64,000 nt of DNA, taken from Microvirga sp052115485 (GTDB taxonomy: Bacteria; Pseudomonadota; Alphaproteobacteria; Rhizobiales; Beijerinckiaceae). The DNA lies in the NCBI RefSeq assembly GCF_052115485.1, contig NZ_JBFRGU010000003.1, positions 393,657 to 457,656 on the forward strand, given 5' to 3'. The position numbers and the translations under genes were made by a program. Shown here one piece after another: positions 8,614 through 17,416 of this stretch (its first letter is position 1; every line of letters starts with the position of its first letter). The notes beneath the pieces were generated by a model, which had not been told where the DNA came from, searched no databases, and was given only the letters and a program-made list of their open reading frames with translations.

Positions 8614-9434
8614 GCGGATTGCGTATAGGGAGGCTGGTCGTAACCCTTGGGGGACAGGGTGAAGATCTCGACGCCGGTTTCCGTCACGCCCACCGTGTGC
8701 TCGAACTGGGCCGAAAGCGACCGGTCTCGGGTGACGGCGGTCCAGCCGTCGGACAGAACCTTCACCTGCGGTCGACCCAGATTGATCATGGGCTCCACCG
8801 TGAAGAACATGCCGGCCTTCAGCTCCACGTTGTAGGAGGGCTCGACGTAGTGAAGGATCGTCGGCGCGTCGTGGAAGACGCGGCCGAGGCCGTGACCGCA
8901 GAAATCACGCACCACGGAGCAGCGTTCGGCCTCCGCATACGTCTGGATGGCCGCGCCGATATCGTTCGTCGTCGCGCCCGGCTTGATGACGGCGATGCCG
9001 CGCATCAGGCATTCATAGGTGATTTCGCACAGACGCTGCGCTCGCCGAGGCACCTCGCCCACATAGTACATCCGGCTCGAATCCCCATGCCAGCCGTCGA
9101 GGATCAGCGTCACGTCGATATTGACGATGTCGCCGTCGCGGAGCGGCTTGTCGTTGGGGATGCCGTGGCAGACCACATGATTGATCGAGGTGCAGATGGT
9201 CTTGTTGTAGCCCCGGTAATAGAGGCAGGCCGGATAGGCCCCGTTATCCATCGCAAACTCGAAGATGAGCTTGTCGAGAGCGTCCGTCGAGACGCCTGGC
9301 CGAACGTGGTCCACGAGCAGATCGAGCCCCTCCGCCGCCAGTCGGCCGGCCCTCCGCATGCCTTCAAAAGCCTCGGGGCCGTGAAGGGGGATTTGGGGTG
9401 AGCGAGAGCGCCCGGCGGTTTCGAGTTCAGTCAT
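8610..9434 (-). CDS. map: Type I methionine aminopeptidase
   Basis: This 274-aa enzyme removes the initiator Met from nascent proteins. Metal-binding regions are visible: INIDVTLILDGWHGDSSRMY with two Asp, FCGHGLGRVFHDAP with the His, and FTVEPMIN and AQFEHTVGVT with the Glu residues. I chose the ATG at 9434 (MTELETAG), because a longer frame to 9542 would run into the promoter region of the divergent FkbM gene. The gene is coupled to radC downstream through an ATGA overlap. Confidence 0.93.
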   Translation of the reverse strand: MTELETAGRSRSPQIPLHGPEAFEGMRRAGRLAAEGLDLLVDHVRPGVSTDALDKLIFEFAMDNGAYPACLYYRGYNKTICTSINHVVCHGIPNDKPLRDGDIVNIDVTLILDGWHGDSSRMYYVGEVPRRAQRLCEITYECLMRGIAVIKPGATTNDIGAAIQTYAEAERCSVVRDFCGHGLGRVFHDAPTILHYVEPSYNVELKAGMFFTVEPMINLGRPQVKVLSDGWTAVTRDRSLSAQFEHTVGVTETGVEIFTLSPKGYDQPPYTQSA

Positions 9435-9576
9435 GGGGGATCCTGTTCGCCCCAGAATGTAAGCATTGTCGCGCCTCGCGCAAGCAATAGCGACCCTGGC
9501 TCGCTTGCGATTATGGCGCGGGAATGCCAAGAGCACTGGCAATCCGCAGATTTCATGCTTTTGGTTTTTTGTGAAA

Positions 9577-10401
9577 ATGTCCGATTCCCGCCCCTATGGG
9601 GCCTATTCTCCGTCCGGTCTGGTCAAATGGCTGCTGGAGAGCACGCGTGCTCTGCCGAACGATTGGCCGACTCGGCGTCTCGCGTTCCTCCTTCGGAATG
9701 TCGCGATCCGGCTTTTGAAGGGCGAGCCTCTCGACGTGGAATCGCTCGGGGCCAAGATGAGAATCTACCCCTACAACAACGTCTGCGAGAAGCGGATTTT
9801 GTTCACGCCGCAGTTCTTCGATCCGAAGGAGCTGGCTATCCTCGAATCGCGGATCAAGGACGGATTCACGTTCGTCGATATCGGAGCGAACGTTGGCGGT
9901 TACACCCTCTTCGTGGCGGCGCGGGCCGGGAACAAGGCCAAGATCGTGGCCATCGAACCGCAGCCCGACATCTTCGATCGCCTGAGCTACAACATCAGCC
10001 AGAATCCGTTCGGCACAGTGAAGGCGATCGCCTGCGCCATCGCTGACAAGGCCGGGGAGCTGACGCTGTTTCTCGACCCGAGCAATCAGGGCGAATCCAG
10101 CGTGAAGATCGTCGGCCCGAACCAGTCGAAAGCGATCCGCGTCCCGGCCATCACGCTTCTCGACCTGATCCACCAGGAGGGCTTTTCGCATGTGGATGCG
10201 GTCAAGCTCGACGTGGAAGGGGCCGAAGACCTGATCCTCGACCCGTTCCTGCGCGACGCACCGGAGTCGCTGCTGCCGTCGCTCCTCGTCATGGAGAACG
10301 GGCGTGGACAATGGCAGATCGATCTGCAGAAACGCCTGGAGCCGCGCGGCTACAAGCTCATCCTGAAAACCCGGATGAATCTCGTGTTCGAGCGAGCATG
10401 A
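9577..10401 (+). CDS. FkbM-family SAM-dependent methyltransferase
   Basis: This 274-aa protein has a class I methyltransferase fold of the FkbM type. SAM-binding motif I is FVDIGANVGGYTLFVAA, the acidic motif II is VAIEPQPDIFDRL, and the typical FkbM tail signature is VDAVKLDVEGAEDLIL. FkbM enzymes often methylate sugar or polyketide hydroxyls, but the substrate is unknown here. The ATG at 9577 is preferred because a longer frame from 9466 overlaps the divergent map promoter. The gene's TGA stop lies inside the left part of a dispersed palindromic repeat. Confidence 0.82.
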   Translation: MSDSRPYGAYSPSGLVKWLLESTRALPNDWPTRRLAFLLRNVAIRLLKGEPLDVESLGAKMRIYPYNNVCEKRILFTPQFFDPKELAILESRIKDGFTFVDIGANVGGYTLFVAARAGNKAKIVAIEPQPDIFDRLSYNISQNPFGTVKAIACAIADKAGELTLFLDPSNQGESSVKIVGPNQSKAIRVPAITLLDLIHQEGFSHVDAVKLDVEGAEDLILDPFLRDAPESLLPSLLVMENGRGQWQIDLQKRLEPRGYKLILKTRMNLVFERA

Positions 10402-10439
10402 TCCGGAAAAGTGGGAACCGGTTTTCCGACTCGCTCTAA
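10392..10439 (+). repeat. Dispersed palindromic repeat, GCATGATCCGGAAAAG variant
   Basis: The core reads GAGCATGATCCGGAAAAG, then GGAACCGGTTTTCC, closing with CTCGCTCTA. The two arms AGCGAG and CTCGCT pair. The element provides the TGA stop of the FkbM gene on the plus strand and the TAG stop of sfsA on the minus strand, so both genes end inside it. This variant is a widespread intergenic repeat type in Rhizobiales (general knowledge). Confidence 0.75.
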
Positions 10440-11155
10440 CGTAGCGTGATGATCTCGACCGGGTGGTCGATCGTAATTTCATCCGGCGAGATCCGGCAGA
10501 CATAGGCATAGGACTCGACACCGGCAGCAAGCGCATGGCGAAACGCTTTGTCGTAGGCGGGGTCGATATCGCGTGCGACATCGAAGCGATCGGCGTTCAT
10601 CTGGATGACATAGATGAGGGCGGCTCTCGCTCCCGCCGCGACCATGTCCGTCAGTTCGTAAAGATGCTTGGCGCTTCTTGCCGCGATGCAATCGGGAAAT
10701 TCTGCGAAGCCCGGCTGCCGCATGAGATGGCAGTTCTTCACCTCCAGATAGCAGGGCGGTTCACCGTCTTTCTCCAGCAGGAAATCGATGCGGCTGTTGC
10801 GCCCGTATTTCACTTCCGGGCGAATGCGGTCGTAGCGGGCAAAAGGGGCGAGCCGCTTTTCCTGCAAGGCTTCCGCGACCAGGACATTGGGGCGTGACGT
10901 ATTGATGCCGATCAGCTGATCCGGCCCGCCGCCGGCTGCGACCTCGACCAGCTCCCAATTGTATTGCAGCTTGCGCGCCGGGTTGCTGGCCCGCGACAGG
11001 AGAACGCGGCAGCCCGGCTCCTTCAATCCAAGCATCGCACCCGGATTGGCGCAATGGGCGGTGATCCACTCGCCGGAAGCAAGCTCGATATCGGCCAGAA
11101 AGCGCTTGTAGCGCTGAACCAGCCGGCCTTCGATCAGGGGTTCGGAAAAGCGCAT
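10436..11155 (-). CDS. sfsA: DNA/RNA nuclease SfsA
   Basis: This 239-aa protein is SfsA, formerly called sugar fermentation stimulation protein. Diagnostic stretches are EGRLVQRYKRFLADIELASGE, the OB-fold-like HCANPGAMLGLKEPG, SRIDFLLEKDG and CYLEVKNCHLM (a nuclease-like Asp, Glu and Lys set), and a late AALIYVIQMNADRFDVARDIDPAY. Length matches the family. The convergent FkbM gene lies 34 bp away, and the stop codon comes from the intervening repeat. Confidence 0.92.
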   Translation of the reverse strand: MRFSEPLIEGRLVQRYKRFLADIELASGEWITAHCANPGAMLGLKEPGCRVLLSRASNPARKLQYNWELVEVAAGGGPDQLIGINTSRPNVLVAEALQEKRLAPFARYDRIRPEVKYGRNSRIDFLLEKDGEPPCYLEVKNCHLMRQPGFAEFPDCIAARSAKHLYELTDMVAAGARAALIYVIQMNADRFDVARDIDPAYDKAFRHALAAGVESYAYVCRISPDEITIDHPVEIITLR

Positions 11156-11264
11156 GGGGTGCGGACCGGAAATGATGAAGACGCCTCGTAGCAGGGGAGA
11201 AGCCTCGTCTTCAACCGAAGGCTTGGTTTGGCCGTAACTCAGTTTGATGAGGATAAGGCGCAGG

Positions 11265-11427
11265 CTTCCCTTCCCCTTGCGGGGAGGGATGAAGGGTGGG
11301 GGTGGTCTGACTGGATGAAACTTTCATATGTCTGGCGCTGTAGCAGCCTTCCTGCTTGCAGGATCACAGGCAACGCTCTGACTTTTCAACCCCCACCTCC
11401 ACTCCTCCCCGCAAGGGAGAGGGGGAG
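11265..11427. repeat. Intergenic inverted repeat in the sfsA-cinA gap
   Basis: A left arm (11265-11305) containing CCCCTTGCGGGGAGGGATGA and a right arm (11390-11427) containing TCCCCGCAAGGGAGAGGGGG are imperfect reverse complements separated by about 84 bp. This is the GC-rich proteobacterial intergenic repeat that reads LPLAG/GRGG when translated. It makes up most of the 354-bp gap 11156-11509; an open frame across it is therefore repeat-derived and not annotated as a gene. The cinA promoter should lie to its right. Confidence 0.75.
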
Positions 11428-11509
11428 AGCGCAGACCAAACTTGAGTCATTATCCTTGCTTGAGGAAGTTTCGTTCAGGCGCTAAACGCCTTGAAAAGGA
11501 TCGTTGCGC

Positions 11510-12256
11510 ATGACCGATTCAGTCACGGCCGCTCTTCTCGTCATCGGAGACGAGATTCTCTCCGGGCGGACAAAGGACAAGAATATCGGCTACATCGCCG
11601 ACTACCTGACCGCGATCGGGATTGATCTTTGCGAGGTGCGGGTCGTGGCGGACGTGGAGGGCGATATCGCCGCCGCCGTGAACGCTTTGCGTCAGCGCTA
11701 CACGTACCTCTTTACCACGGGTGGCATCGGCCCGACCCATGACGACATCACGGCCGACAGCGTGGCCAGGGCCTTCGGCGTGCCGATCGATCACGATCCG
11801 CGCGCGGTGGCGCTCCTGAAAGAGCGTTATCAGGATCACGAACTGACCGAGGCCCGCCTGCGTATGGCGCGCATTCCTGAAGGCGCGGATTTGATCTTGA
11901 ACCCGATCTCGAAAGCCCCGGGGTTTCGGATCGGCAATGTCATCGTCATGGCGGGCGTTCCTTCCATCATGCAGGCCATGCTCGATCTCGTTGCGCCGAC
12001 CCTGAGAACCGGAGCGCGCATGGTGGTCGAGACCATCGAGGCCGGTTCGCTGGGGGAGGGAGCCTATGGAGACGGGCTCGCGCTGGTCGCCAAGGAGCAC
12101 GCGGACGTCTCCATCGGCTCCTACCCGTCTTTTACTTCGACAGGCTTCAACAACCAGATCGTCGTGCGCGGTAAGGATCCCGCTGCTGTTGCAAGAGCAT
12201 CGGAGGCCGTGCGCGCTCTGGTGGTGAGCCTCAAATCCGACCGCGTTCCTCTCTAA
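11510..12256 (+). CDS. CinA-like molybdopterin-binding (MoaB/Mog fold) protein
   Basis: This 248-aa protein has the MoCF-binding fold of competence/damage-inducible protein CinA: AALLVIGDEILSGRTKDKN at the N-terminus and FTTGGIGPTHDDITADSVARAFG in the middle. It lacks the C-terminal deamidase domain, as is usual for the short alphaproteobacterial form. The ATG at 11510 after GTTGCGC is preferred to the TTG two codons upstream. It precedes gpt by 27 bp on the same strand, so the two may be co-transcribed. Confidence 0.85.
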   Translation: MTDSVTAALLVIGDEILSGRTKDKNIGYIADYLTAIGIDLCEVRVVADVEGDIAAAVNALRQRYTYLFTTGGIGPTHDDITADSVARAFGVPIDHDPRAVALLKERYQDHELTEARLRMARIPEGADLILNPISKAPGFRIGNVIVMAGVPSIMQAMLDLVAPTLRTGARMVVETIEAGSLGEGAYGDGLALVAKEHADVSIGSYPSFTSTGFNNQIVVRGKDPAAVARASEAVRALVVSLKSDRVPL

Positions 12257-12283
12257 TCGTCCTTCCATCTCACGAGAAAAGCG

Positions 12284-12790
12284 ATGTCTCCTTCCTCTCC
12301 GAAAGCCTTCCCCGTCTCCTGGGATCAGTTCCATCGTGATGCCCGCGCGCTGGCCTGGCGCCTGGCTTCGGCCGGTCCGTTCGAGGCCATTGTCTGCATC
12401 ACACGCGGAGGCTTGGTGCCGGCGGCCATCGTGGCGCGCGAACTCGATATCCGGTTGATCGAGAGCGTCTGCATCGCGAGCTATCACGACTACAAGAACC
12501 AGGGTGAGTTGCGCGTCCTCAAAGACATCGCGCCGTCCATCAAGGCCATCGGCGATGGCTCGGGCCGGGGCGTTCTCGTGATCGACGATCTCACCGACAC
12601 GGGCAAGACCGCGAAGATGGTGCGGGACATGTTGCCGAACGCGCATTTTGCGACGGTATATGCAAAGCCTGTCGGCCGACCCATGGTTGAGACCTTCGTC
12701 ACCGAAGTCAGCCAGGACACCTGGATCTATTTCCCGTGGGATATGGGCCTCAGCTACCAGGCGCCGATTACCGAAGGCGCGGCTGGGTAG
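12284..12790 (+). CDS. gpt: Xanthine (guanine) phosphoribosyltransferase
   Basis: This 168-aa type I phosphoribosyltransferase salvages xanthine or guanine with PRPP. The PRPP loop is VLVIDDLTDTGKTAKMV, and FEAIVCITRGGLVPAAIVARELD and ESVCIASYHDYKNQG match Gpt. The C-terminal WIYFPWDMGLSYQAP is also typical of the family. It follows the cinA-like gene. Its TAG stop is the first triplet of a reverse copy of the dispersed repeat (TAGAGCATGATC). Confidence 0.92.
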   Translation: MSPSSPKAFPVSWDQFHRDARALAWRLASAGPFEAIVCITRGGLVPAAIVARELDIRLIESVCIASYHDYKNQGELRVLKDIAPSIKAIGDGSGRGVLVIDDLTDTGKTAKMVRDMLPNAHFATVYAKPVGRPMVETFVTEVSQDTWIYFPWDMGLSYQAPITEGAAG

Positions 12791-12838
12791 AGCATGATCA
12801 GAACAAGTGGAAACCGGTTGTTCGCCCGGATCATGCGG
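12788..12838 (-). repeat. Dispersed palindromic repeat, copy 2 (reverse orientation)
   Basis: This reads TAGAGCATGATCAGAACAAG and ends GTTCGCCCGGATCATGC, the reverse complement of copy 1 with almost no change. It overlaps the gpt stop codon and lies just before the acyl ligase gene. Its ends pair to form an imperfect hairpin, so it could act on transcript stability between the two genes. Confidence 0.88.
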
Positions 12839-12866
12839 TAAAAAGGAATCTTCGAAGGATCGTCAG

Positions 12867-14423
12867 ATGGCCGCATTCGATCTCGCCCGCACACGCACGA
12901 CCCTTTTCAGCGCTCTCGTCACGGCCCGGGATCGTTTCGGCCGCAGCAAAATCGCGCTTGAAGATCTGGAACGTCAGCCGATCAGCTTCGGCCGTTTGGT
13001 GCTGGGCGCGCTGGTGCTTGGCCGCAAGCTGGCGGGGCTGACGCAGCCGCGCGAGACAGTTGCTGTCCTTCTGCCCAACGTGCAGGGCATCGCTGTCGTG
13101 CTGTTCGGATTGAACGCGTTCGGCCGCGTGCCCGCTTTCCTCAATTTCACGGCCGGGCTCAAGAACCTGACGGCGGCCTGCGAGATTGCGAATATCCGCG
13201 CCATCGTCACGTCCCGCCGGTTCGTGGAGCAGGGCAAACTCGATGACGTGCTCGCCTCGCTGAGCGAGGGGCGCACGATCCTGTGGCTTGAAGATGTACG
13301 AAAAGAGATCACGAGCTTCGACAAGGTGCTCGGCCTCATCGGCAGTGTCTTCGCACGCACAGTTCATAAAAAGGCAGGCGTGGGGCCGGACGATGCGGGC
13401 GTTGTGCTCTTCACCTCCGGTTCGGAGGGCAAGCCGAAGGCGGTGGTGCTGTCGAACGCCAATCTCGTGGCCAACGCCTTTCAGGTGAAGGCGCATGCGG
13501 GCGACGTGCTGCAGCCGGACGATGTCTTTTTCAACCCACTCCCCATCTTTCACTCGTTCGGCCTGACAGCCGGTCTGCTGACTCCTGTTCTCAACGGCAT
13601 GAAGACGGTTCTCTATCCGAGCCCGCTTCATTATCGACAGATCCCGAAGCTGATCGGGGGAACACAAGCGACAATCGTTCTTGCCACCGATACCTTCCTC
13701 CAGGGCTATGCCCGCGCTGCCGAGGGAAGCGATCTCGCGAGCGTGCGTTACGTCATCGCCGGGGCCGAGCGCGTAAAGGACGAGACGCGCCGTCTGTGGG
13801 ACCGTTATGGCACTACGATCCTCGAAGGCTACGGCGCAACGGAATGTTCGCCGGTCATCGCCGTCAGCCTGCCGGATAGGAGCAGAGCGGGCAGCGTTGG
13901 GCCGGTTCTACCGGGCATCGAGTGGCGTCTCGATCCGGTCGAGGGCATTCATGAGGGCGGACGTCTCGTAGTGCGCGGTCCCAACATCATGAAGGGATAT
14001 CTCGATCCCAACGGCACAGGCGCCGTCGAGCCGCCGCCGGAAGGGTGGTATGACACCGGCGACATCGTCACCGTCGATGACGGCCTCGTGACCGTGCGCG
14101 GCCGCGCCAAACGCTTCGCAAAGATCGGCGGAGAAATGATCTCGCTCGCCGCCGTCGAGAGTTTGGTACAGGCCTTGTGGCCCGACTTTAATCACGTGGT
14201 CGTTGCTTTGCCCGACCCGCGAAAGGGCGAACAGATCGTTCTGATCACGGACAAGCCGGACGCGGACCGCGACGCGTTGTTGGCCCACGCCCGCGCGCAG
14301 GGCTATCCGGAGTTGTGGGTCCCGAAAGCCATTCTCGTTTCCGGCGTCCCTGTGCTCGGGTCCGGCAAAACGGATTATGCCGCTGCGGTGGAGATGGCGC
14401 GGCGTCTCCAGCCCATGCTGTGA
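12867..14423 (+). CDS. AMP-binding acyl-activating enzyme (Aas C-terminal-like)
   Basis: This 518-aa adenylate-forming enzyme activates a carboxylic acid, probably a fatty acid, as acyl-AMP. The phosphate-binding loop is VVLFTSGSEGKPKAVVLSNAN, followed by NPLPIFHSFGLTAGLL, the adenine-binding EGYGATECSPVIAV and GWYDTGDIVTVDDGLVTVRGR. The HSFG and GATECSP motifs resemble the acyl-ACP synthetase half of Aas, without its acyltransferase domain. The catalytic C-terminal Lys lies in GSGKTDYAA. The ATG at 12867 follows a GAAGGA ribosome-binding site and avoids coding through repeat copy 2. Confidence 0.85.
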   Translation: MAAFDLARTRTTLFSALVTARDRFGRSKIALEDLERQPISFGRLVLGALVLGRKLAGLTQPRETVAVLLPNVQGIAVVLFGLNAFGRVPAFLNFTAGLKNLTAACEIANIRAIVTSRRFVEQGKLDDVLASLSEGRTILWLEDVRKEITSFDKVLGLIGSVFARTVHKKAGVGPDDAGVVLFTSGSEGKPKAVVLSNANLVANAFQVKAHAGDVLQPDDVFFNPLPIFHSFGLTAGLLTPVLNGMKTVLYPSPLHYRQIPKLIGGTQATIVLATDTFLQGYARAAEGSDLASVRYVIAGAERVKDETRRLWDRYGTTILEGYGATECSPVIAVSLPDRSRAGSVGPVLPGIEWRLDPVEGIHEGGRLVVRGPNIMKGYLDPNGTGAVEPPPEGWYDTGDIVTVDDGLVTVRGRAKRFAKIGGEMISLAAVESLVQALWPDFNHVVVALPDPRKGEQIVLITDKPDADRDALLAHARAQGYPELWVPKAILVSGVPVLGSGKTDYAAAVEMARRLQPML

Positions 14424-14510
14424 GACTGGTTACGGTCGTGCGTATCGTTGAAGGCTTTCCGGCCTGACCAATATGAGTTGGCAGGCAGGACTTTGCCAAG
14501 GGGAATGGAC

Positions 14511-14804
14511 ATGAGAGAGCTCGCAGCCGCCCTGGCCTTCTTCGCTTTCACATCTGGTGTTGCCGCCCAATCCCGACCGATGACGCCGAGCATGACCTGC
14601 CCTCAGGCGAGACAAATGGTGATGGCCCGCGGGGCGATCGTCCTTGGAACCGGGCAGTTCACCTACGATCGCTATGTCCGGGATCGCGATTTTTGCGAGA
14701 TCGACGAGTATCTGGACCCGGCATACGTTCCGACGCGAGACACGCCTCAATGCTTCGTGGGCTATACCTGCCGGAGCGGTCCGCCGGATTTCTTCGTGAA
14801 TTAA
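14511..14804 (+). CDS. Small secreted Cys-containing protein
   Basis: This 97-aa protein has a signal peptide (MRELAAALAFFAFTSGVAAQ) and a mature part with four or more Cys (TCPQARQMV, RDFCEID, QCFVGYTC). The pattern fits a small periplasmic protein with disulfides found in Rhizobiales, but I do not know its function. ATG at 14511 has a good AAGGGG site seven bases upstream; an ATG at 14505 overlaps that site and is less likely. It follows the acyl ligase gene on the same strand, 87 bp away. Confidence 0.7.
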   Translation: MRELAAALAFFAFTSGVAAQSRPMTPSMTCPQARQMVMARGAIVLGTGQFTYDRYVRDRDFCEIDEYLDPAYVPTRDTPQCFVGYTCRSGPPDFFVN

Positions 14805-15052
14805 CGCTGATTCTCTTGCAACAACGCGCTGCGTCCCCCTTCCCTGGGAGAGGCATTGTTGATTTTCTGCCACAGTCTTTATCGGAATTGCGGATTCAAC
14901 CCAGAATGGTCTCTTTTTGGGCACAGTGCCCCGGGAAAAGGCAAAATTTGGCCTTGCGATGAATTGCCGACCGGCCGCGCTTGAGTATTGTTACGGTTGC
15001 ATGACGGGCACCACTCACGGTTCCGTTGAGGTTTTTAATAGTGGAGACTTCC

Positions 15053-16393
15053 ATGAAGCTCGCTAAGAGTCTTCTCCTCGGATCGGCTGTCGGCTTCGCC
15101 GCAGTTGCTGGGGCTCAAGCTGCCGACCTGCCTGCCAAGAAGGCAGCGCCGGTGGAATACGTTCGGGTCTGCTCTACGCATGGCGCAGGCTTTTTCTACA
15201 TCCCGGGAACGGAGACCTGCTTGAAGGTCAGCGGTCGCGTTCGCGCCGACTATCTGTTCGGCGAGCCCCTGACCCGTGCTGACGATGCGTTCGGTTTCCG
15301 TACGCGCGGTCGTATCCAGCTCGACGCCCGTACGGCGACGGCTTACGGCTTGCTCCGCTCGGTGGTCCGCTTCGAAATCACCCGTTCGTCGGGCACTCCG
15401 TTCGGCAACACCGGTGTAATCGGCACTTCGCCCGACGTTAACGAGGCGTTCATCCAGTTCGGTGGCCTGACCGCCGGTCGCGTGACGACCTTCTTCGACA
15501 ACGGCGATCTGCCGACCGAGCACATGGGCACCCTCCGCTTCTCGGATTCGCCCGACGTCGACCTGTTGGCCTACACCTTCTCGTTCGGCAACGGCTTCTC
15601 GGCCACCTTGTCGCTCGAAGACAATCTCGAGCGTCGCGATAACGGGTTTGTGTTCTCTCCCACGCTCGGCGCTGCGCCTCTCTTCTTCGCCGGAACACGC
15701 GCTCCGGACATCGTCGGCAACGTCAAGTACTCCGGCACCTGGGGTTCCGCTCAGATCTCGGCCGCCGCTCACCAGATGCGCAGCCTCGTCCTGACCAATC
15801 CTGTCGTGGGTGGCACGGTGCTGCCGGTGTTCGGACCGGGCGTTCTCGGTACCATTCCTGACAACGAGTGGGGCTTCGCCGTTCAGGCCAACGTCGGCAT
15901 CAACCTGCCGTCGCTCGCTCCGGGCGATGCTCTGTGGCTCAACGCTGCCTACGCTGACGGCGCTCTCGGCTACATCACGGGTGGCTCGCAGAACGACATC
16001 ACCGACGGTTCGCTCTCGCAGTTCCTGGTCGACGGCTATATCAATCCGATTACGGGTAACATCGTCCGTGGCCGTGGCTGGTCGATCGCCGGTGGCTTCC
16101 GCCACTTCTGGACCCCGCAGATCCGCTCCGCGATCTTCGGTTCGTATGCTCGCTTCGAGTACGGCGCCAGCGCTTCGAGCGTGACGTCCGATGGGTTCCG
16201 CGTGGGCCTCAACGACTTCAACGAATACCGCATCGGTGCCAACAGCTTCTGGACGCCGGTTGAAGGTCTCGATTTCGGTCTCGAAGTCATCTACGCCCGC
16301 CTCGACCCCCGTGGCCGCGTGCTGGTCAACAACCAGTCGTTCGGTTCGGACAGCTCTTGGGAAGGCCGTCTCCGCGTTCAGCGCGACTTCTAA
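15053..16393 (+). CDS. Rhizobiales-type outer-membrane porin
   Basis: This 446-aa protein has a signal peptide (MKLAKSLLLGSAVGFAAVAGAQA) and the mature start ADLPAKKAAPVEYVRVC typical of alphaproteobacterial porins. The N-terminal block GAGFFYIPGTETCLKVSGRVRADY is the family signature, followed by alternating beta-strand sequence and a C-terminal aromatic strand (GRLRVQRDF), as expected for a beta-barrel. It should form passive channels for small solutes. A GTGGAG site precedes the ATG at 15053. A strong intrinsic terminator follows at once, which suggests a highly expressed single gene. Confidence 0.93.
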   Translation: MKLAKSLLLGSAVGFAAVAGAQAADLPAKKAAPVEYVRVCSTHGAGFFYIPGTETCLKVSGRVRADYLFGEPLTRADDAFGFRTRGRIQLDARTATAYGLLRSVVRFEITRSSGTPFGNTGVIGTSPDVNEAFIQFGGLTAGRVTTFFDNGDLPTEHMGTLRFSDSPDVDLLAYTFSFGNGFSATLSLEDNLERRDNGFVFSPTLGAAPLFFAGTRAPDIVGNVKYSGTWGSAQISAAAHQMRSLVLTNPVVGGTVLPVFGPGVLGTIPDNEWGFAVQANVGINLPSLAPGDALWLNAAYADGALGYITGGSQNDITDGSLSQFLVDGYINPITGNIVRGRGWSIAGGFRHFWTPQIRSAIFGSYARFEYGASASSVTSDGFRVGLNDFNEYRIGANSFWTPVEGLDFGLEVIYARLDPRGRVLVNNQSFGSDSSWEGRLRVQRDF

Positions 16394-16413
16394 TCGGTCT
16401 CCGATTTGGACAG

Positions 16414-16446
16414 AAAACCCCGGTGGCGACACCGGGGTTTTTCTTT
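16414..16446 (+). terminator. Intrinsic terminator of the porin gene
   Basis: The stem AAAACCCCGGT and its complement ACCGGGGTTTT enclose the loop GGCGAC, followed by TTCTTTT. It begins 20 bp after the porin stop codon. Confidence 0.9.
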
Positions 16447-16625
16447 TGCGCGGATTGTCGATTGAAGCTCTAACGGACACCGAACGGGGCCAGTCACATT
16501 CTGCCGCGTTGCTCGCCTTGCAATACACGACCTGAAACCTGGAGCTACCGGCCCATGCCGCACTCCGAGCGCTGCGCCCATGTCCGCGTCGGCGCTTAAT
16601 GTTTCCGGCTTCTCTTCAGAGCGCC

Positions 16626-17003
16626 TTAAGGCTGCGCTACATGCCAGACGTTATTGTATCCATCGCCAGTGACGTCACCAGGTTTTGTGTCCTTGATCCA
16701 GCCATAGAGCGGCCTGCCTTTGTAGGCCCACTGCCTCGTGCCGTCATCGCGAGGGATGACCATCCAGTTTCCCGTATTCTTGGCATCGGCAGCAGCTGGG
16801 AGCGGCGGCCAGGTTTGAGCGCACATTCCGGTGCAACTGGACTTGCCGGGCGTGTCTCGATCGTAGGTGTAAAGGGTCATCCCCCTGCCATCGACAAGCG
16901 TCTTTCCCTTGCCGGTTTCCCCGATCCTCGCCTGAGCGAAAGCTGGCTGAGCGCTCAAGGCTGCGCCCGCGATCAGAGCTGCCATTAAACCATATCTGAG
17001 CAT
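16626..17003 (-). CDS. COG4315-like secreted YxYxxD-repeat protein
   Basis: This 125-aa protein has a signal peptide (cleavage after AFA) and two repeats of the predicted-lipoprotein family COG4315. The first is MTLYTYDRDTPGKSSCTGMCAQTWPPL, with the Y-Y-D and Cys-x3-Cys pattern, and the second is RQWAYKGRPLYGWIKDTKPGDVTGDGYNNVWHV. These periplasmic proteins are widespread but lack a defined role. No lipobox Cys is obvious at the cleavage site. The gene is isolated, with non-coding sequence and an IS remnant upstream. Confidence 0.82.
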   Translation of the reverse strand: MLRYGLMAALIAGAALSAQPAFAQARIGETGKGKTLVDGRGMTLYTYDRDTPGKSSCTGMCAQTWPPLPAAADAKNTGNWMVIPRDDGTRQWAYKGRPLYGWIKDTKPGDVTGDGYNNVWHVAQP

Positions 17004-17133
17004 CTAAACCTCCCACGGTCACGAAGCTGCCTTCAGAAGCGCGAGGACAGGGAGATTGTTCCCAGGGTAATACGGAAAAGGAATAGCAGGCTATGTCGCA
17101 TGCTGCGCAAGTCTGCCTCCACGTCTTGTTCAT

Positions 17134-17306
17134 CTAGACCGTAGACTCATAAGCTCGGAGCCACAGCCGCATCGAGGCGAGCTGGATCATGGCGAGGAAG
17201 TTGGCGGCGAGCTTGTCGTAGCGGGTAGCGACGTGCGGAAGTGCTTCAGATTCGAGAAAAAGCGCTCGATTAGGTCGCGCTCGCGGTAGCGCTTGCTGAA
17301 GCAAGG
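17134..17306 (-). pseudogene. 3' remnant of an IS5-family transposase, frameshifted
   Basis: Minus-strand translation first gives FSKRYRERDLIERFFSNLKH, typical of IS5-family (IS427-like) transposases, then after a one-base shift near FRT/HVATRYDKLAANFLA continues in a second frame to LASMRLWLRAYESTV and a TAG stop at 17134. The catalytic part is absent beyond about 17306. It is therefore a dead fragment. I did not identify terminal inverted repeats. Confidence 0.8.
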
Positions 17307-17416
17307 TTTCTGAGCCGAAATTTGGTCTCAGCAAAAGGACCCGTTGCCATTCGAACATCGCGACCACCCGCCTTTTATGAATTCACGACCTAATCGGCGC
17401 GCTCGACGGGGCGCTC

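Noticed and set aside
11228..11485. 85-codon open frame in the sfsA-cinA gap
   Set aside because: It runs across the GC-rich inverted repeat and its translation (LPLAGRDEG, LLPARERG) is the familiar repeat-derived pattern, not a protein family.
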